Part shown: piece after piece, positions 47,001 through 48,714 of the stretch
Position numbering within the stretch: position 1 is the first letter of the stretch
How the letters are laid out: every line of letters begins with the position of its first letter
Assembly (NCBI RefSeq): GCF_001039355.2
Contig: NW_019775464.1
Location: 322,731-371,444, forward strand
DNA: 48,714 nucleotides
Direction: 5' to 3'
From: Lingula anatina
Taxonomy: Eukaryota; Brachiopoda; Lingulata; Lingulida; Lingulidae
Made by a program: the position numbers and the translations under genes
Notes under the pieces: model-generated
Seen by the model: only the letters and a program-made list of their open reading frames with translations
Told to the model about the DNA's origin: nothing
The model's database searches: none

Positions 47001-48314
47001 CTGTAAAAAAAAAGAATAAGAACTAAATAATTCAGAGACTACTTTATAAATTTACTTTAATGGTAATAAATCAAAACTTCTCTTCAAAACAGAGGCTATT
47101 ATTTTCTGTGTTCCAAATATACTGTAATATTATAATTTTTTTTGTTAAAAAGGCTTGGGACCATACTTGGCTATACTGCAAATCCTTCCAGTGCTTCCCT
47201 CTTCAGGGGTTATATTGGTATGCATATATACTGTATAACTGTATATCAAAAACTACCACAGTTCACACTCAGAGAACCATGGTCTTCCTGCTACTGAATA
47301 CTTGGATGCTCTGCATGTGGTACTTAAAGATGCATCTTAAGACTGGTACAAAAATAGATAACCTTGGGCAGACGCGCCACACTGCGTTGGCACATCGCGG
47401 TGACATGGAGGAGTCAATTTTATTGTGGAAAGCTCAGGGTTTTATGAATCAATGTCTATCATTAGGAGGTGGGAGGTGGATCTTGCATATAACTCTTTGT
47501 TCTGTGCACATTTTACAGTCATTAATATTGAAAAATGGTGTCTTTTATTTCTTTGTATTGTGATTATAGTAATACTTTATGGATTTATATCCTTAAACAA
47601 TGATACATAATCTTTGAATAAATTTAAAATTCGGGAGACGAACTCGAAGGGCATTTTGAATTAAAGTTATTATTGAAGTGACAGCTTCTTGGTACCCTGT
47701 TACAAATGCATGTGTCTATAGCGAGTGCATCAACCTTTGCAGGTGCTGGATGTTTAAAACACCTTTTGCTAAAACAACAGCATTAAATTGACTTCTTGTT
47801 GACAGATTTCTCACCCATAGGTTTGAAGCGTGGGCATGCATTGACACATATTTTGTTTTACCAATAAACACACTTTACGCTTAACCTGAGGGAATGGGAA
47901 ACATCTCAAAAGCTGTATTTGCAATTTTCTTCTGAGTTCACCAATTAACTCAATATTAAGTTATATTTTCCTAGCCAAAGAAGATGACATGTGTCCAGAT
48001 ATTTGAGCTTGTATGACAGAATAAAGGTCAAGATGCTGTAAGCTCAGTCTCCAACAATTTTACCACTCATCAAAAATTGCATATTCTTTTTTTTAGATAT
48101 AATCAAATGGTAATCAACACTTGATTTCAAATTTTTATAGAAGATAGTTTCAGAAAGCGTACTGCTAGCACATGTTTTTTATCATGTTTATGAGGATTAA
48201 AAAAAGTTTATTGCTTTCTGATTTTTATTAGCACTTCAGGGTTATGGTATTAGCATTTTAATGCTTTTGGTTTCTGATTGCTTCACTTGTTCTGATAACC
48301 AGTCTAATACTCAG

Positions 48315-48555
48315 TTCCTAGACCTAAATCGATACAAGATCGATCCATCTCCAGGGGGTTTCTCGCTAAATTGCTTTTAGCTTAAGCAGCTTAGATGTCT
48401 GGCATGCCTACTAAAGCTGATAAACAATAATTAATTTCCCCCTAGCAGCTTCAGTAGGCATGACAGACATCTAAGCCGCTTAAGTTGATTGCAATTTACG
48501 AGATTATCCTCTAGGAGATGGGTCGATCCACAGTTAGTATGATACGGTCTGGGAA
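48315..48555. mobile_element. 241-bp long-hairpin element, other haplotype
   Basis: Same arms and length as 45819-46059. The few substitutions (for example TTATGAG/TTACGAG and CTCAAGG/CTCTAGG) fall in the right arm. Unlike the other copy, its right flank continues in this window, as TGGTCCCTGACTGAG. Confidence 0.85.
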
Positions 48556-48714
48556 TGGTCCCTGACTGAGAACACACAGAGCTTTCTCCATACCGATATC
48601 CTTCTGAAACCAATTAGTTGTCGTTTTTCACCAAGGGAAGAGAAAAAAGCTACCTAGTGGGGTTATAGAATACTTCATCCATTCTTCTAAAATATGTAGA
48701 ATCAAATTACACTT

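Larger units (their letters stand above)
46065..48558. repeat. Haplotype block, second copy of the right-end pair
   Basis: Aligns with 43558-46063, starting at the base after n 46064. The sequence after 48558 has no counterpart in the window. A 167-codon frame at 47060-47563 is open only because of the 11-bp deletion and is not supported as a gene. Confidence 0.88.

Noticed and set aside
47060-47563. 167-codon open frame
   Set aside because: It is open only because of an 11-bp deletion relative to the copy at 44560-45067, where it is broken; no protein family is recognised.

Overview
The window is animal nuclear DNA: AT-rich, with spliced genes, GT-AG introns, a GPCR with a one-exon coding region, a non-LTR retrotransposon, tRNA-derived SINE-like units, fold-back (MITE-like) elements and many microsatellites. 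The genes and repeats suggest a highly heterozygous marine invertebrate (lophotrochozoan, or a non-vertebrate deuterostome). I cannot name the species.

The key to the layout is that isolated single 'n' characters (4002, 9280, 22405, 26807, 32497, 33498, 46064) mark switches between two haplotypes. At three places a contig from the other haplotype (block B) has been placed inside a small gap of the main one (block A): B 4003-9279 between A 1-4001 and 9281 onward; B 22406-26806 between A 18831-22404 and 26808 onward; B 32498-33497 between A up to 32496 and 33499 onward. A fourth pair is 43558-46063 and 46065-48555. The apparent tandem duplications of MLH1 exons and of a GPCR are therefore best read as alleles, not paralogs.

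Region by region. 1-2100 and 4003-5700: composite repeats with two tRNA-like promoter units between LTR-like direct repeats. 2170-12110: the 5' third of MLH1 (mismatch repair), + strand, from the start codon through the equivalent of vertebrate exon 8; exons 1-2 occur in A and B, exons 3-6 in B and A, exons 7-8 once. A 17-bp minisatellite starts exactly on the exon-6 splice donor. No later MLH1 exon is visible in the remaining 36 kb. 12111-18034: intron-like DNA with a 25-N gap inside a poly-G run. 18282-18437 (-): one EGF-like exon. 19317-20546 (-) and 22891-24120 (-): the two alleles of a melanocortin/cannabinoid-type (MECA-like) orphan GPCR. 20791-22404 plus 26808-26895: the two ends of a LINE present only in haplotype A, with a target-site duplication and an intact empty site in B; its ORF1 joins an RNase H1-type hybrid-binding domain, a coiled coil and an SGNH/GDSL-like segment. 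26903-48714: mostly non-coding, with a CRE-containing tandem repeat, four copies of a fold-back family, a 241-bp hairpin element, an NRF-1-type palindrome and a candidate 37-nt exon on the minus strand conserved in both haplotypes.

There is no operon, CRISPR array or convincing functional RNA gene. MLH1, the GPCR and the EGF-exon gene look unrelated in function.
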